Shown: one piece after another, positions 20,310 to 31,200 of the stretch
Position numbering within the stretch: position 1 is the first letter of the stretch
Layout: every line of letters starts with the position of its first letter
Assembly (NCBI RefSeq): GCF_039555335.1
Contig: NC_092631.1
Location: 4,803,501 to 4,867,500, forward strand
DNA: 64,000 nucleotides
Source of the DNA: Amphiura filiformis
Lineage: Eukaryota > Echinodermata > Ophiuroidea > Amphilepidida > Amphiuridae
Direction of reading: 5' to 3'
The notes under the pieces: generated by a model
What the model saw: the letters and a program-made list of their open reading frames with translations, nothing else
Database searches by the model: none
What the model was told of the DNA's origin: nothing
Translations under genes and position numbers: made by a program

Positions 20310-22870
20310 CGTCTTAGAGATAAATAACACTAGGCTTTTTCCAATATGATTTTCTAATGACCCCTCTAAATCGAACCCTGGCTCAGGTAGACATATCAAC
20401 ATGCATTCACCCATTGCACGGTTCCGCCATATTAGCAAGGAGAGCCTCGATCTGGCAGCATGCTTGAATGGGAATTGAACCAGTCATATAACATTGCGTA
20501 ATGTTACGTAATACTTCCTTTCATGTCTATTGCCAGTTCGAGGCTCTCCTCGCATATTCTCTCGGTTGGGCTGACGTCAGAAAGGGGAAATAGCCTTGTA
20601 AAACCAGTGTACGCATGTGCAGATCCCCTTTCTCGAGCTGGTTGCTATGCACGCGCTTGTGCAAAGGGGACGAAGGGGACAATGTTCCCAGGGTTGCCAA
20701 ACCCGCGATTTCGGCGCCCAATTGGGCGATTTTCAACTTCCGTCCGCGACAAAGAAAGTGCTCCGCGATTTCGCGACATTTGGGCTACTTTGAAAATCTC
20801 ACCCATGAAATGTTTTTAAATGTTGGGCGATTTGTGACAAAGCCGACTTCAAAACTTTTTGATCATGATTGCCAATTCTTTCCGATGGTCATTCAACAAA
20901 AGCACCAAACAACTAATTCAATAAACAAAAGTTACAAAACACTCTGTGGTCAGTGTGCTTCCCATGACAATGGGACGCACAGGGAGGGGGCTGGTTAATC
21001 GCATCACATGTTGTTGCTAAAGACCACTTGAGCTGGAGGATTATCCTTAGAATATTCCCATCTAAATACTCACAAGTGGTTTAAGACGACTTTCGACTTA
21101 ATAAGTAGCTTCTTACCTTAGTGTCAGCGGGGTGCCAAGTTCAGTCTACTTCAACATAAGTTTTTGGTGTTTTTTTCGTTGGCGGCAGTTCTTTTGAAAT
21201 AAAAATGTTTAAACACCTACCGCACATTTTCTTTTTAAAGCGGCATGATGATCAAAAAAAAAAAAAAAAACCGGCCGTTTTGAATTTGATTAAAAATAGT
21301 AGGGCCTACATGCACATGTTGTTATCACTCAGCTGAAGGCAAATATTTGTAGGCCTATCCCCATTGCAATGAATGGCATGTCTATTAATTAATTTGTTTG
21401 TTTGCCTGGCATTTTTTAAAATAATTTTTGTTCGTTTGTTTGTAATTTGTTTCAGCATTTCCCAAAAATTAAAACGATAGTGCAGAACCCCGTCAAAAGT
21501 CAACATTTTATTTTCCTTACATTTTTGAAAATGTTTGTTAGTTTTTCATTCATGCATTATTTCAATTTGCAGTTTAAACATTTTTTTCTTTCAATATTGT
21601 TAGTTTATATATTTCCACAAAAATTCACAAATAAATTTTCCTTACAGTAGGCCTAGGCCTATAACAAAAAATTAGTTTTTGTTAGTTTTTTCAACATTAA
21701 AAAAATAGAAAGAAAAGGGGTGTAGAACCCCCTGAGCCGTCTTTTAATTGTTCTCTTTTTTTTTATAACTTTTTCATTTTTGTCAGTTTTTATAATTTAT
21801 TTCAGCTTTTCCCAAAAATTCCCAAATAAAGGGGGGTATAGAACCCCCTCAAATCGACTTTAAATGTCATTAATTGGGGTATAGGAAAAGGTGGAGGCGT
21901 TACATTTTTTCATTTTATTTGGGACATTTTGTCCCAGATCTCAAGAATGGAGAGGGGTACTGAGCTAGTGTTGGTCTCATTTTGTTGCTAATTTATCTAG
22001 CTAAAATTGTGGAAAGTAAAAACTTCACACTGTATATATACTTTTTGAGATATTGCAATTCAAGCGATGCAGAGTCGGGGTGGAGGTGCCCTCACGGTTG
22101 AGGTGCCTACGGTTGAGGCATGTGTTAAAGTATAGGGAATATTGATTTTTCGTGCCTCCTAATTTATTTTTTACTGCAACTTTGTAACCCAGCAAGGTAT
22201 TGAGATGGATTATGTACCATTGTTTTGGTATTGATGTCTAGATTACAATTTGACCAGTTTTACTCCAAGCTAGGTTAATTTGTTGTAAGTGTGCTGCATT
22301 CTGTGTCATGGGTTCTAGGCTTTTCCTATGTTACTGTGTTAACTATTCATTTATGCTCTGAAATGTTCTGAAGGTCATATTTCTTGAAGGAGTTACCCCA
22401 CTGCTGTAAAAGTTTACATTTTTTGGATGGAAATTTGATGAGGAATTCAAATATGCCACTGGTTTTTGTATGAGGCATGGAGGAAAAAAGTTTTGATTGA
22501 AAATGTAATAAAAATCATAAAAATTATGTACGACTTTTGAACACCCTGTATCTCAGTTAGGCAACATAACTCATCCTTACAAGTTTGCTTTTTTGAAAGC
22601 CTACAATGTTATTAGCACATCTAAAAAGGTTTTAGCAGAACAGGTGTTTATGTTAGTAAATAAGAGAGGAACAAAAAAGTATACTTTTTGAACCAAAATT
22701 CAACTTTTCCACCCTATATGACATTTGTGGCACCCTGTATATTGACCAATTGTTTGTACGTGTTCATTCCTGGTACTCTAAGCTTTACAGTGATATAATT
22801 TTACAGGGTTTTGATGAACAGTTTATGAATTAGACCATTTAAGTACAAAAACATGTAAATTGTTCAATTG

Positions 22871-23234
22871 TTAAGGGGGTTCTATACCCCTGGCCAATTT
22901 TGTGCTTATTTTTGCATTTTTCTCAACAATTATAGCGCATTGGTGGTAAGTAAGATATGTATAGGCCTATTATAGGGGCAAGGCCGACAACTACTGCACT
23001 GAAAATTCAACAACTCAAGGCAAGTAGTTATTGATTTATTGATCAAATATTGGTTTTCCATCATTTTGACTGTAACTCCACAACTGTTGTCTGTGCTGAA
23101 ATAAAATTTCCAGTGCAGTAGTTGTAGTCCTTGCCCTATAATATACATATCTTACTTGTCACCAATCCGCTATAGTTTTTGAGAAAAATCCAAAAATAGG
23201 CACAAAAGTGGGCAGGGGTGTAGTACCCCCGTAA
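22871..23234. mobile_element. TTAA-flanked MITE (piggyBac-like), copy 2, inside the hAT element
   Basis: Same family as 7805-8163. TTAAGGGGGTTCTATACCCC at the left; GGGGTGTAGTACCCCC at the right, where the flank is GTAA rather than TTAA. Orientation relative to copy 1 is reversed in the interior. Confidence 0.85.
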
Positions 23235-23439
23235 GTATGTAACGCATTTGGCCCCCAATTCGTGGCACACGACCTCAACTTTTTTTTTAATTTAATTTTT
23301 TTCCATTTTTTTTTCAGTTTTTGTTGTTTTTTAGAATTTATTTCAGCATTTTCCAAAAATTCAAAAGAAAACGGGGTGTGGAACCCCTAAATCGACTTTT
23401 AAAATTTTGGGCGATTTTTTGGCTATTTAGGGGGTCATT

Positions 23440-24500
23440 ATTTCTCAAATCACCCAAAAAAATATGATTTTACCTCACCCCCTTCAAATTTGTTCAAAAT
23501 TGGTATACAGGGTGATTTTGGCTGTAAAGCTCAAATTTCAAATTTTAGCTTAATCGGACGTCTGGTTTTCGGCGCTATGCCCGCCCATTTTGGCGATTTA
23601 TTTGAAAAATGGCGCCCATCAGTATTATGCGACCATATCTCCGTAACCGTAGGTCCTACTGAGCTGAAATTGGTGTCATTTTTTAGCTAATCTCTCAAAG
23701 AATCCAAATCTACTATCATTTAGTGTGTAGGAGGAAGAGAAAAAATATGACCTTTTTTCTGTACTTTGACCTTGAATTTGACCTTGTTGCCCACGTGACC
23801 GTGAGGCGAATTTGCATTGGAATTACACCTCCATATGTTGTCTACATAATATAAAAAAATTGGAGGGGTAATATTTTTTGTTTTCTTGCTAGGCTTTCAT
23901 AAAGCAAGCATGTGGTTGAAAAACTGTAATTTTGTATGTAGGCTCAGTATATTGTACACATGATACTATTATAATATAGGCCAATTGTATATAGGCCTAT
24001 ATGTACATGCATTAAATACATGTGTTTTCACCTGCATGCTTGCTTTAGAAAGCCTAGCAAAAAAAAAATATTACCCTCCAATTTTTGATATTTTGTAGAC
24101 AACATATGGGGTATAATTCCAACCCAAATTCGCCTCATGGGTCACGTGCAATAAGGTCAAATTCAAGGTCAAAGTGCAAAAAAAGGTCACAAATTTTCTC
24201 TTACTCCTAAATACAAAATGATAGCAGATTTGGATTCTTTGAGAGATTAGCTAAATAATGACACCAATTTCAGCTCAGTAGGACCTACAGTTACGGAGAT
24301 ATGGTCAGCATAATATTGATGGGCGCCATTTTTCTAAATCGCCAAAATGGGCGGGCATAGCGCTGGTAAAACCGTGACGTCCGATTAAGCTAAAATTTGA
24401 AATTTGAGCTTTGCCAGCCAAAATCACCCTGTATACCAATTTTGAACAAATTTGAAGGGGGTGAGGTGTTTTCCATTGGGTGAATTGAGAAATAATGACC
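23440..24500. repeat. Large foldback (arms about 470 bp)
   Basis: 23440-23920 is repeated inverted at about 24030-24500. Shared blocks include CACCCCCTTCAAATTTGTTC, TTAGCTTAATCGGACGTC, GCCCGCCCATTTTGGCGATT and CTGAGCTGAAATTGGTGTCA. The spacer of about 110 bp is AT-rich. The arms differ by scattered substitutions and small indels, so the duplication is not recent. Confidence 0.85.
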
Positions 24501-25303
24501 CTTGGGCGACATTTCATGGCTAATACCCGCGACTTGGGCTAAAAAGTTTTGGCAACCCGGAATGTTCCCAGATGTCCGACCGAGTGAATGGCGGAACCGT
24601 GCAATAGGCGAATGGCAAGGATAATTTGTTGTGAATGAACAACAGTAAGGCTATAAGCTTAACTAAAATTTTCCCTGTTCAGCTTAATTTTTTGGGAAAT
24701 AACACAGGCACAAGTTAAAATACATAATTTTCTCAAACATGAATTTACTTCTATGTCAATCTCAATGTATCTTACCTATTTTTTTCCAAGTACAATTCAA
24801 CAGCTGTTGCAGCAAAATGACAGAAAGACGGATTCGCTTATAAGGTCAATCAAAGGTCATTTTTTGGCCACCCAAGCTGATCAAAAAAGGTTGACAAAAG
24901 GAAACTATATATCAATTTTTGCGTGTACTAAATTAAGTTCCTTCTAGAAAAATGCGTATTATTTGAATACATGTTTTAATATTGATTTTAATAAGAAAAG
25001 TGACGGAAGCCTGAATATTGGTCAACTTCAGCGGTCTAAATTTGATTGGGTTAAAGGGTCTTTTGTAGCAGTCATTTAAAAATGGCGGCGCCCATGGAGA
25101 ATTTTGATTCTGGTTTATTTATCTTCTTCTTCTTGGATGAGTCGGTAGATACAGATTATTAGCTGCAGTTCACCAACTTTATATAGAGTATACATAATTA
25201 ATTATATGTATACCTTTTGTTTTGATGTATACCTGTCGGGACATTAAAAAAGATGTAAGTTTATATAATTGTCATACTGTATGAGGATTTTTATACCTGA
25301 TCT

Positions 25304-25334
25304 CATGTACCAATACCTTGTGTATTGGTACATG
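25304..25334. repeat. Short perfect hairpin
   Basis: 13-bp arms CATGTACCAATAC / GTATTGGTACATG with a 5-nt loop. A near-palindrome GTATACATAATTAATTATAT lies about 110 bp to the left. Confidence 0.7.
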
Positions 25335-25497
25335 ATTCGGCGAGTATACTTCAGCAATAGCGAATATGTGGTCGTTTTTTACTCTGTTCAAAACGTCACA
25401 TGTACACCAAATACAGCCCCCGAAATGGTCTACTTTTAGCGTGCCTTAACTCAGAAACAGTTTAGTCAAAGTTAAAAATGCGATCCCCAACCCTTTG

Positions 25498-25720
25498 CTT
25501 ACCTTGGACGAATTTGCAGTATTTTCCGCTAGCTCCGTGTTGAAAAATGGCGGTACATGCCGGTACAAACATAGAAATGGCCACATTTGCTTCAGTCCTG
25601 GTATGAATATTTCTTCCGTAATCCAATGGTTGCAGCGTGGGCATCACGATGATAGTCTCCTACACAACCAGCTTGTGTCGGCCTGGCCTTCGTCGATCCT
25701 AAAAGTGAGGACAGCGTGAG
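25498..25720 (-). other. Candidate 5' exon of EAF (exon-like segment with donor)
   Basis: On the minus strand an ATG at 25644 opens MPTLQPLDYGRNIHTRTEA and continues to GKYCKFVQ, then the donor-like CCAAG|GTAAGC near 25500. Joined to the possible acceptor near 14555, the frame stays open through VLVDDKNGSLVTSDRG and SPGATII into the EAF start MSTN. So it could be a 5' UTR exon or add about 70 N-terminal residues. Support is splice-site shape, strand, position and frame; there is no homology evidence. An inverted copy is at 16965-17105. Confidence 0.4.
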
Positions 25721-25724
25721 CTCT

Positions 25725-25950
25725 TACCTGCGTAAAAGTCTGTTCGACAAAGGCAATAAGGATGATTGACAGCGCCGTTCATTGGGCGGAGCCATTATAT
25801 TACAGCAGACAGGTTGCGCTGTTCTCTGACCTTGACTGTTCGTCACGTAGACATACCGTGACCTGGGTACACGTACAGAGCGGGGGGGATGCGACTGCGG
25901 CCGCCATTTTGACACGCGGTATCTACTCTTCAGAAAAATTACTTTTGGTG
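25725..25950. promoter_or_regulatory. Candidate shared promoter region of EAF and METTL6
   Basis: A locally GC- and CpG-richer block (GCGGCCGCCATTTTG, CACGCGG, CACGTAG) in otherwise AT-rich DNA. It has a CCAAT/GC-type motif on the minus strand (GGCTCCGCCCAAT). The minus-strand exon-like segment starts to one side and METTL6 lies on the other. No transcription start can be fixed from sequence. Confidence 0.35.
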
Positions 25951-26572
25951 ACGTTTTATATCAAACAATTTTCGATGACGGATTTCTACTAGGATTTCAA
26001 TTTTTTATTAATGAAGGTGCATGTAGTTTTGAGGAATAACACGGGATGTTTCGAGTTTTATTTCAACTGGTGGTGTAGGAAGGTGGGTGAATTAAGTGAA
26101 TGAGGCGGGATTGAGGTTTTGTTGTTTCAACGATCCGGTAGTAGGATCTAAACGTAGGCTAAAATGTTTAATGACGCCATGTTTACATGAAAACATTAGC
26201 TGCTGCTTGAGGTCAGTGTCGTTGAATTCTTTACCTAAATTCCTTTCAGGATATTCTGATTTCACTTATTTATGATGTGTACGAAAATTCACCATATAAA
26301 CTCAAAAGTGTGAATGCAAGCTGTTATTGCTGACAATAGAAACATTGTTGCAAAGTCATTAAAAACAGGTATGTATTACAGACATTCTTTGGCCGAAACG
26401 AGATACAGGCTAGTTAGGCAGTCTAGAGGATTTTGTTGAACATTCTCTATAGTCACATGTGATTGATCATGCATTCCATTGCATTGCCATTGATTGTAGA
26501 ATGTAGTGGCAGTGATAATTACAATGTAAGCTTAAGCAATGTAATGCTTAAGCTGAATTTAGGCTGGTTTCA

Positions 26573-27554
26573 CACTTTCTGCTGAGCGGCATGACACTTC
26601 ATCATGTCGCTTGCTTGCTCTTGTCTGCAAGTGGAGCGGCACACGGCATGCGCGGTATCACTCTGAAATCGTACATTTATGTCAGAGCGGCACTGCTCCG
26701 ATTTGATTTGACTCCCAGCGGTGCTGCCGCAGCGGCAAAGCGATGGAGTGATTGATAAATCGGTTTGCCGCTGGTCACCGCTAGGGTTTCTGTTGCGACT
26801 GCGCAGTGAAGTAAATCATCTTCAAAGCGGCAAGAAATTGTACATGTATTAGGTATGCCTATACCCTGTGTGGGCAAGTCATACTTCAGTATGACTTGCC
26901 CTGAACGTCCATATATGTTCGGAAGAGACGGATGAATTGCATGACAGCCTGCCAATTTAAGCTTCCTATAATATCATTGCACATAACATACGAAATCACA
27001 AACTTACAAACTTTAATATGCACTTCAAATACAGCAGACCAGCTGTTAATTATTACCGATCCTGTAGAATAACTTACATATAATCGTCCATTTCATGGAA
27101 TCCCGTTGCTCAGAATTGCCAATTTTATTTTTATCTGTCAAATGCGCTGTGGATGTGCTCCATAAAACACAGGTGTGAAACTGACTTTATACCACCGGCT
27201 CGCTTTCGCAGAAAAGCCAGCCTCGTGGTACTGGGTCATGACGTCATCGTGGACGTATGCAAAATTTCCGACGGGCGTCATATAACCCATATTGTGATTG
27301 GTTGCAAAAGCCATTCTTTGAAATCGTAAGCCAATCAATGAACGTGACGGCCTTTTACGGTATTAATTAATGTGACTCGCCAGTAAAGTACGTCGGGGAT
27401 TAAAAAAACTGTGAAGTAGGACCATGTGCTTCTTTTGTCCAATTTGCCATCAAGATTTTGAATGGAAACAGTTCAGACCCAGAACACAATCATGTCAGAT
27501 ATTAACATTTTGTTCTGGGACTGATTATTCAGAATAGTTTAGTATGAAACCAGC
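26573..27554. mobile_element. Possible MITE, ends GCTGGTTTCACACT
   Basis: Left GCTGGTTTCACACT and right AGTATGAAACCAGC form a 14-bp inverted pair (one mismatch) about 980 bp apart. Contains GAGCGGCA/GCGGCA repeats and a perfect 14-bp hairpin (GGGCAAGTCATACT and its reverse, 26872-26901). No target duplication seen, so the extent is uncertain. It would lie in the METTL6 5' intron. Confidence 0.4.
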
Positions 27555-28054
27555 ATTATAGGCCTACTCTATTGTCGAGTGATTGCGATGCACCACTTTT
27601 GAAAAGCGATGAGCAATCGCCAAATTTTGCGATGCATCGTTCGTTGCTTAATTGCATTTATACTTTATGGCGATAGAAATATCGAGAAAGATTAATTAGC
27701 AAAATAATAAATCCAGGTGGTAAGAAATGATTGGTTAAATCATTCATGTGTCAAGCGATATCGCTCAGAATTTGAGATTTTTTCAACTGGCAAAAGTGAC
27801 ATAATTTTTACCTCAGCAATTTGTATCAATTGATTGGATGGAAAAATCGCTCGCAAGACATTGAGTTTGGGCGAGCGGTGCGAGCGAGAGCGATTACTCG
27901 CCTCAAACGGTATTTGTATACATATTGTACATGTATTTGCAAATTTTTTGATTTCAGATTTTGAAGTCATTCAAAGAGAAGAAATCAAGATCTTCATGAA
28001 TTTGAAAGGAGTAGAATTTCCACTAAAGAAAAAGTAGCACATCAACTAGATAGA

Positions 28055-28291
28055 ATGTCACACACAGACTATCCATTTCAAGCTACATCCAGTGGTTTAA
28101 GAGAATTAACAGAAGTGGAAAAGAGAAAACTAGCAGACGACAAAGAGGTTGTCTCAGAGTTTAAGCAAAATAAGCTGGAGAAAGAAGCTCAGAGAAACTG
28201 GGATTTATTTTACAAGAGAAACTCTGTGAATTTCTTCAAAGATAGACACTGGACAACTCGTGAGTTTGAAGAACTTGCAGGCATAACAGAG
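28055..28291 (+). CDS. METTL6: METTL6 coding exon 1
   Basis: It begins at ATG 28055, and the transcribed exon probably starts at 27958 after ATTTCAG. It encodes 79 residues, phase 0 at the donor (CAGAG|GTGAGC). It carries the conserved WDLFYKRNSVNFFKDRHWTT block that precedes the methyltransferase fold. Confidence 0.95.
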
Positions 28292-31200
28292 GTGAGCATG
28301 TCATATTATGAACTAATTTATTAGTCTCAACAATAGGCCTACTAAATTGGCAGGAGCAGGTGCATGCCATTTGTGGATCTTTAGTGACCACCTGTTCTGG
28401 TCATGGTTTGAACCTTCTGGTTCCTAATATGAGGCACATCAATGTTCTGGGGTCCCTTTCACTAAACTTTTAACCATTCGTAACTCAAGTAACCGTTCAT
28501 AAGTTACGAAAACCCTATAAAACATAACTTTACAAAGGGTCCCTGTAGTAAATCCCTATTACTTACAAAGGGTACCGATCATATATCATTTGAGTGAAAT
28601 GGATTTTACGATGTGTCATAAGTTACAATTGATTTTGAGACTTACAAAGCTTTCATTAAGTTTTGTGAAATTGACCCCTTGACACAGATCCACACAGTCC
28701 ACACAGAGCCTTTTTAGTGAATGGCCCCAGACCATGGAACACTCTCCCAACTTATATACAAGGTACAATGCTTTCACTGTTGACATACTTATTTCATCAG
28801 AATTCTTATGGTTTTATTAGTTTCTTCTGCATGGTGTTACAGATGAACTTTGTTGGCATAAAGGTTCCTGAGAGCAAGACTTGAGGGGAGAGGAGACATT
28901 TGAATTTTCTCCTTATACATTACATATGTACCACATACTAACAAGATTAATTTGAGATGCAGGGGTGGGGGAGGAGGGGCAATCCTGGCTGATGAGTGGA
29001 CCATGGGCCATCCTTATGCTTTGTAGCCTGATCCATGTATAGAGGCCCTGCATGAAATTATTGATTGGCTCCAAACAAAGTATTTGAGCCGGTGTCCTTC
29101 ACCGTAGTTATGGCGGAGTGCAGTCCATTCAAACAAATGTTGTCATCAACCTATTTGATCGTAGTGCAGGGTTATGTGTGTGAGATGAACTGTCACGGTA
29201 GATTGCAATCATGCTTTTGTTGAATACATTTGAGTAGTCCGCCATATTTACGGGATGATACGTCACATGCAAGGCCTCTATTCATTTCATACACATGTTT
29301 CTGTTTTCTTTATTTTCAGGGAAGCACTAGTGAAACACCAGTACTATTAGAAGTTGGTTGTGGTGTTGGTAACGCTTTGTATCCTCTTATTGCTGAGAGT
29401 AAACATCTTTATGTACATGCTTGTGATTTCTCCCCTAGAGCTGTACAATTTGTCAAGGTAAATGAGCATTTTGAATAACACTTTGCTAAAAAGTACTGCA
29501 ATTTAAAAGTATTACTGTGTTTGGAAGTTTGTGCACTCCATCACTGAAATGTTTTACCTTTTTCACTTTGATTAAACCCCCCACATCGGAAATGATTGTT
29601 TCCCAAGAAAACAGCAGACAGCAGGCCAGACCATGGCCAGACGGTAACATGAGTAGGTTTATTTCACCTTGAAGGCATGGATAGTCTTACAAATATGAGC
29701 TAACTTTCCCCTAGATATGTAGGCATCCAATATGACTACAACTGGCATAGATTATACACTTATTTCCACATCCGAGTTTCCAAAGTGTGGCTTTAATGAT
29801 AAAAGACTCTGCTACATATTATTCATGCTGAGCAGTTCATCATCAATGTACAAAAACCATGAAACATGGAAGGTATGATAACCATTAATATTGAGATCAT
29901 GTTATCAGGGATGTACCTTTACATATACATGTATGCCAGTCCAAAAGCCAATGGCTGAATAATAAATTTGCAGTCAGGCTTGTAAAATATCAGATTATAT
30001 ACCTGACTGATAGCAATTTTGCTTGCTGAATATTGATCTCACTATGTGGTGCTAGCAAAAAGTTTTGTCTTGATTCACCTTTTCGGTAAATCCCATAAGC
30101 CTTTGTGGATAGATCTGTGATGTCGTCACTAGTTGACGTCTCGCCAATGTGCACATCGTTTATCAAACTTCATTACTACGCATGTCAAAGCTGCGCAGTA
30201 ATTAATAACAATGTGTGCATCGGGATGACAACATCAGAGCTTTACCTACAAATGCTTATGGGATTTAAAGAAAAGGTGCATTGGTAATCCAACTGGCTAA
30301 AAAGTTATTATGCATACATGTCTGGATGTTAACACACATTTAAAAGACAGTGCGATGAATCTCCCACATCCCAGTGACACATTATCATAAACCTACAGTG
30401 TGTGTGTGTGGAATGTAGAAACTGCATGTAGATCAAGGATATGGAATCTATACAAAACAATTCGGAATATGTCAGAAGTAAAAGCTATTTTCTAAATTCA
30501 GTAGAACAATATTATACTTTGAACAGGACAATGCAGCTTATGATCCTCATAGAATCAACGCCTTCCAGTGTGACCTCACCAAAGATGACCTTGTAGCACA
30601 TATCCCAGAATGCAATGTGGATGTGGTCACCATGTTGTTTGTATTATCAGCAGTGCATCCTGACAAGATGATAGAAGCACTTCAGAATGTTCATAAAGTA
30701 AGTCTAGATGTGTGGCGTGATCAAGCAAACTCAGCCTGAAGTTGGATATCACAAACATGGTATTTTGTTCCCCCTGTAAATGTTCTCAGAGCCAGAATTT
30801 CTTTTTGAAAGTTATACTGTTTGGATATATAGGTGAAAACTTGATGTCACAATTACATTTAATATCCAAGCAGAAAAGATTGATGGTATGTTTATGAACT
30901 GTGTTGCTTGGTGAATAGAATAGGGTCTTTAGGGGATTTTTTTTCCAGCTTTGAGCAGCTTTGTGAATCTTAATTACAAAATTGTTGTTTCATATTCAAG
31001 TATCAATTAAAGAGCGTAGGTTATAAGGCCATCTTAATTATATAGTTCGACTCAAAGCTCTCTTGCGCATCAGTATAAAATTGTTTGAACTTTTTTTAAT
31101 TATTGAAGAGAAAAACATTGCAAGTCAATTCATATTTCCTGTTTTTCAAAAAAAAAAAAAGTGTGGAGGTTTAATTGTTTTGCAGCTATGTTTTTGTGAC

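Larger units (their letters stand above)
20689..24560. mobile_element. Non-autonomous hAT element, 3.87 kb, nested
   Basis: Exact 8-bp target duplication AATGTTCC at 20681-20688 and 24561-24568. Ends CAGGGTTGCCAA and TTGGCAACCCGG (one mismatch). An 8-bp duplication with CAGGG ends is the hAT signature. No transposase was recognised. Inside are a TTAA-type MITE (22871-23234) and a large foldback (23440-24500). Confidence 0.85.
20404..24614. repeat. Outer inverted repeat pair enclosing the hAT element
   Basis: A 27-bp arm at 20404-20430 is repeated inverted at 24588-24614 with two mismatches (shared core ATTGCACGGTTCCGCCAT). Without the inner hAT element the outer element would be about 330 bp. 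It also contains an inner 20-bp inverted pair (AGGAGAGCCTCGA, about 20439 and 20550). Confidence 0.7.

Noticed and set aside
20523-20998. 98- and 127-codon plus-strand frames
   Set aside because: They span the border of the hAT insertion, so they cannot be one ancestral gene, and no domain is visible.
25462-25647. Start of the exon-like frame at 25647
   Set aside because: The first codon there is GTG; the first real ATG on this frame is at 25644.
26677-26955. 92-codon minus-strand frame with an AAAAAPLG run
   Set aside because: It is the reverse of GCGGCA repeats in a likely MITE inside the METTL6 5' intron; no splice sites or family match.
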